Shown one piece after another: positions 4,083-6,733 of a DNA stretch of 6,733 nucleotides. Both the position numbers and the translations under genes were made by a program. The notes beneath the pieces are model-generated. The model saw only the letters and a program-made list of their open reading frames with translations. It did no database searches and was not told where the DNA came from. The stretch is from an uncultured Oscillospiraceae bacterium (GTDB lineage: Bacteria; Bacillota; Clostridia; Oscillospirales; Oscillospiraceae). Location: NCBI GenBank assembly GCA_905234575.1, contig CAJOIG010000149.1, forward strand, positions 1-6,733, read 5' to 3'. Position 1 is the first letter of the stretch. Each line of letters opens with the position of its first letter.

Positions 4083-6468
4083 ACTTCAATTCCACGACGG
4101 TCACGCCGGTTTCGCCCTCTCCGTAGCGCCCCAGGCGGAAGCTCTTGACGAGGCGACTGTGCCGGAGAGTGTTCTGCACCGCCGCCCGCAGGGCGCCCGT
4201 GCCCTTGCCGTGGATGATGGTGACGGTCTTCAAGCGTGCCCGGGCGGCGTTGTCGAGGTAGCGCTCCACGGCGAGATCCGCCTCGTCCGCCATCATGCCG
4301 CGGATGTCGAGCTCCGGCGCGCAGGACGCCGCCCGCAGGGACGCGCCCGCCGCCGCGGAGACGTTCGTCTTCGTCTTTTTCGCGTTTTCGAGCAGGCGGA
4401 CCTCCTCCGGGGAGGCGGTGACCTTCATGATGCCCGCCTGGAGCGACAGGCTGCCGTTGCCGTTCACCTTGATGACCTCCGCCCGGATGCCGGAGGACAG
4501 AAGTTCCACGGTGTCCCCCGCCGCGATGGGCCGGGACGGTTTTCCCCCCGCCGCCGGCCGGACCGGCTCCTCCCGCTCGCGGACCTTTTCCTCCGCGAGG
4601 TTGAGCTTCCGGCGCAGCTCCGCTCGGGCCTCGTTGATGCTGTGGACGTCCTCGGCGTCGTTGTCGAGGGAGCGCTGCCGGTCGATCTCCCGGAAGGCCA
4701 GGTCCGCCGCGGCCCGCGCCTCCTGCAAAATGCGCTCGGCCTCCCGCCGGGCCTTGATCTCCGCCTTTTCGAGGCGGACCTCCAGCTCCCGGCGCATCTG
4801 CTCGGCTCTCTTGGCATCCTCCTCCGCGGCCCGGCGCAGACGCTCCTGCGCCTCGGTCTGCTTTTCCATGGCGACCCGCTGGGCCTCCAGGCGCTCGATG
4901 GTCCGCTCAAAGGTGGAGGTCTCCGCCGTGAGACGGCGCTTCGCGTCCTCGATGATGGTGTCGGGCAAGCCCAGGCGGCTCGAAATGGCGAAGGCGTTGG
5001 ATTTGCCGGGAATGCCCACCAGAAGGCGGTATGTCGGCCGCAGGGTCTCCACGTCGAACTCGCAGGAGGCGTTCACGACCCCGGCGGTGTTCGTGGCGTA
5101 GATCTTCAGCTCGGCGTAGTGCGTCGTCGCGGCGAGCAGGGCGCCCGCCTGCCGGGCATATTCGATGATGGCGATGGCGAGGGCCGCGCCCTCCGTGGGG
5201 TCCGTGCCCGCGCCGACCTCGTCGAGGAGGACGAGACTGCCGGGGCCGCAGCAGCGGAGGATGTCCACCATGTTCACCATGTGGCTCGAGAAGGTGGAAA
5301 GGCTCTGCTCGATGGACTGCTCGTCGCCGATGTCCGCGAGGATGCTCTCCAGCACCGGCACGGCGCTGCCGTCCCCCGCCGGAATGTGCAGGCCGCAGCC
5401 CGCCATGGCGCACAGAAGACCCATGGTCTTGAGGGTCACGGTCTTGCCGCCGGTGTTGGGGCCGGTGATGACGATGGTGTCGTGGGCCGCGCCGCCGAGG
5501 GTGAGCTCGATGGGCACGGCGGTCTTCTTCGGCAGGAGCGGATGCCGGGCCTTTTTGAGGACGATCTCGTTCTCCGTGAGAAGCGGCTCCCCCGCCATCA
5601 TGTCGTAGCTCAGCTCCGCCTTGGCGAAAATGAGGTCCAGCGCCGTGAGGACGTTGTAGTTCAGGTCGATGTTCCCGCGGTTTGCCGCGCACTCGGCGGA
5701 GAGCTCCATCAGGATGCGCTCGATCTCCGCCTTTTCCTTCGCGCCGAGCTCCCGGAGCTCGTTGTTCGCCTTGACGACGCTCATGGGCTCCACGAACAGG
5801 GTCGAGCCGCTGCCGGAGACGTCGTGCACGAGGCCGGGGAGCTCGCCCTTTTTCTCCGCCCGCACGGGAACAACGTACCGCCCGCCGCGCTGGGTGATGA
5901 TGGCCTCCTGAAGCACCTTGGCGTAGGACGGCGCGGTGATGATCTTTTGCAGGCTGTCCCGGACGCGGGCCGTGGCGGCGCGCATCTTGCGGCGGATGTC
6001 CGCAAGCTCGGGGGACGCCCCGTCCGCGATCTCCTCCTCGCCGGTAATGGAGGCGGTGATCTTCTCCTCCAGGAAGCGGTTCGGCATCAGCGAGGAGAAC
6101 AGCCGCCGCAAGCAGCCCGCCTCCCCCCGCCCGGCGGCATAGCTCGCCGCGGCCCGGGCGCAGAACAGCACCCCCGCGATGTCCAGAAGCTCCCGGGTGT
6201 TCAGCATCCCGCCGAGATCCGCCCGGGCAAGGCTCGAGCGGACGTCTTTCAGCCCGGAAAACGAGGGACTGCCCTTGACCTCCACCATAAGCTTGGCGTC
6301 GGTGGTCTCCTGGAGACGCTCCTTTACCTGCCGGGGATCGGCGGAGGGCCGCAGGGCCAGGGCCGCCTCCTTCGCGCCGTCGGACGCCGCCTTGGACGCC
6401 AGCAGCGTCAGCACGGCGGGCAGCTCGATGGTCCGCAGGGATTTTTCGTACAGCTCGTTCAGTTCCAT
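4081..6468 (-). CDS. mutS2: Endonuclease MutS2 (MutS2 ATPase with C-terminal Smr nuclease domain)
   Basis: This 795-residue protein is close to the usual MutS2 length (about 785). Residues 1-300 form the helical core and clamp without the mismatch-recognition domain of MutS. The ABC-type ATPase follows: Walker A GPNTGGKT at 336-343, the STFSSHM loop at 391-397, Walker B SLVLLDE at 411-417, GAGTDPTEG at 419-427 and the switch histidine in TTH at 450. A charged coiled coil spans about 515-635. A small beta-rich KOW-like segment (about 648-692) and an Ala/Lys linker lead to the Smr domain at 719-795, with LDIRG (720-724) and HGKGTG (753-758) intact. MutS2 does not do mismatch repair. Known roles of the family are limiting recombination by nicking branched DNA and, in Bacillus, rescuing collided ribosomes. 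The ATG is one base after the recO stop. No inactivating change is seen. Confidence 0.97.
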   Translation of the reverse strand: MELNELYEKSLRTIELPAVLTLLASKAASDGAKEAALALRPSADPRQVKERLQETTDAKLMVEVKGSPSFSGLKDVRSSLARADLGGMLNTRELLDIAGVLFCARAAASYAAGRGEAGCLRRLFSSLMPNRFLEEKITASITGEEEIADGASPELADIRRKMRAATARVRDSLQKIITAPSYAKVLQEAIITQRGGRYVVPVRAEKKGELPGLVHDVSGSGSTLFVEPMSVVKANNELRELGAKEKAEIERILMELSAECAANRGNIDLNYNVLTALDLIFAKAELSYDMMAGEPLLTENEIVLKKARHPLLPKKTAVPIELTLGGAAHDTIVITGPNTGGKTVTLKTMGLLCAMAGCGLHIPAGDGSAVPVLESILADIGDEQSIEQSLSTFSSHMVNMVDILRCCGPGSLVLLDEVGAGTDPTEGAALAIAIIEYARQAGALLAATTHYAELKIYATNTAGVVNASCEFDVETLRPTYRLLVGIPGKSNAFAISSRLGLPDTIIEDAKRRLTAETSTFERTIERLEAQRVAMEKQTEAQERLRRAAEEDAKRAEQMRRELEVRLEKAEIKARREAERILQEARAAADLAFREIDRQRSLDNDAEDVHSINEARAELRRKLNLAEEKVREREEPVRPAAGGKPSRPIAAGDTVELLSSGIRAEVIKVNGNGSLSLQAGIMKVTASPEEVRLLENAKKTKTNVSAAAGASLRAASCAPELDIRGMMADEADLAVERYLDNAARARLKTVTIIHGKGTGALRAAVQNTLRHSRLVKSFRLGRYGEGETGVTVVELK

Positions 6469-6469
6469 G

Positions 6470-6733
6470 TCATTTCACACTTTTCCAGTAATCCAGGGAC
6501 GAAAAGCCCCGGTCGAGCTGGCGGCGGACATAGGCCTCCGCCGCCCGGAAGAGGCGGTCCTCCGCCTCGGGGGACACGCCGAAGGAGAACTCCTTTTTCG
6601 CCGGGGCATCCGCGATGTGCCGCAGGGCGGCGAGGCTCTCCCCGCACAGGGGCAGGGACGCGCCGGGCGAGTCGGCGCCGCATTCCCGGCAGTGGACCAT
6701 GCCGCCGTCCAGGGCCAGCATGGGCTCCTGCAC
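6470..6733 (-). CDS. recO: DNA repair protein RecO, C-terminal part (5' end outside window)
   Basis: These are the last 87 residues of a protein whose start lies beyond the right edge; the first codon visible is an internal GTG. RecO loads RecA and anneals single strands with RecF and RecR in recombinational repair in the cytoplasm. The visible part has the RecO C-terminal pattern: a short LALDGG strand, then CRECG (a CxxC pair, residues 15-18 of the fragment) from the zinc-binding module, a helical stretch, and the typical ending YVRRQLDRGFSSLDYWKSV. The N-terminal OB fold cannot be seen. The TGA stop lies one base before the mutS2 ATG, so the two genes are surely co-transcribed. I recognise it from the zinc-site context, the C-terminal helix and the position before mutS2. 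Other zinc-containing repair proteins are possible but less likely. Confidence 0.85.
   Translation of the reverse strand: MQEPMLALDGGMVHCRECGADSPGASLPLCGESLAALRHIADAPAKKEFSFGVSPEAEDRLFRAAEAYVRRQLDRGFSSLDYWKSVK

Noticed and set aside
4464..5692. Two other minus-strand open frames inside mutS2 (148 and 261 codons)
   Set aside because: They are Arg/Pro/His-rich out-of-frame readings of a fully conserved MutS2 sequence.

Overview
This 6.7-kb window comes from a GC-rich bacterial chromosome. Seven genes lie on the minus strand, so transcription runs right to left: recO (3' end only), mutS2, ptsH, uvrC (broken by a frameshift), rsmD, coaD and a coiled-coil gene of unknown function. Several features suggest a Gram-positive Bacillota of class Clostridia, possibly Oscillospirales: a MutS2 with a C-terminal Smr domain, an HPr with both His15 and Ser46, strong GGAGG-type ribosome binding sites, and the coaD / coiled-coil neighbourhood ahead of what looks like an mraZ promoter. 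The taxonomic call is inference from gene content and recalled family sequences, not from a search.

Layout in transcription order. Right edge to 4081: the end of recO and all of mutS2, one nucleotide apart, an evident DNA-repair operon. Positions 3958-4080: an AT-rich intergenic stretch with a good sigma-A-type promoter for ptsH. Positions 3694-3957: ptsH, encoding the phosphocarrier HPr, closed by an 18-bp stem terminator at 3642-3682 that ends only four bases before the uvrC Shine-Dalgarno. Positions 3627-1787: uvrC, whose reading frame breaks near 2372 inside the catalytic RNase H-like domain. uvrC overlaps rsmD by ATGA; rsmD is followed five bases later by coaD; coaD overlaps the coiled-coil gene by ATGA. 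This run ends at a very strong terminator at 188-232.

The left 180 bases hold no gene. They carry a minus-strand promoter, three 10-bp-phased copies of a GTG-type motif resembling a MraZ operator, and a perfect Shine-Dalgarno at the very edge. The next gene, just outside the window, is therefore probably mraZ, the head of the division and cell-wall (dcw) cluster. In Bacillus subtilis rsmD and coaD also lie not far upstream of mraZ.

The two most interesting points are the uvrC lesion and a consensus promoter inside rsmD. At the lesion about 13 nt appear to be missing, and the premature TGA overlaps an in-frame ATG that could restart the second half. The promoter (TTGACA-N16-TATAAT with an extended -10) sits in an AT-rich, rare-codon island and would drive coaD and the coiled-coil gene independently of uvrC. 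No mobile element, CRISPR array, RNA gene or obviously new multi-gene system is visible.
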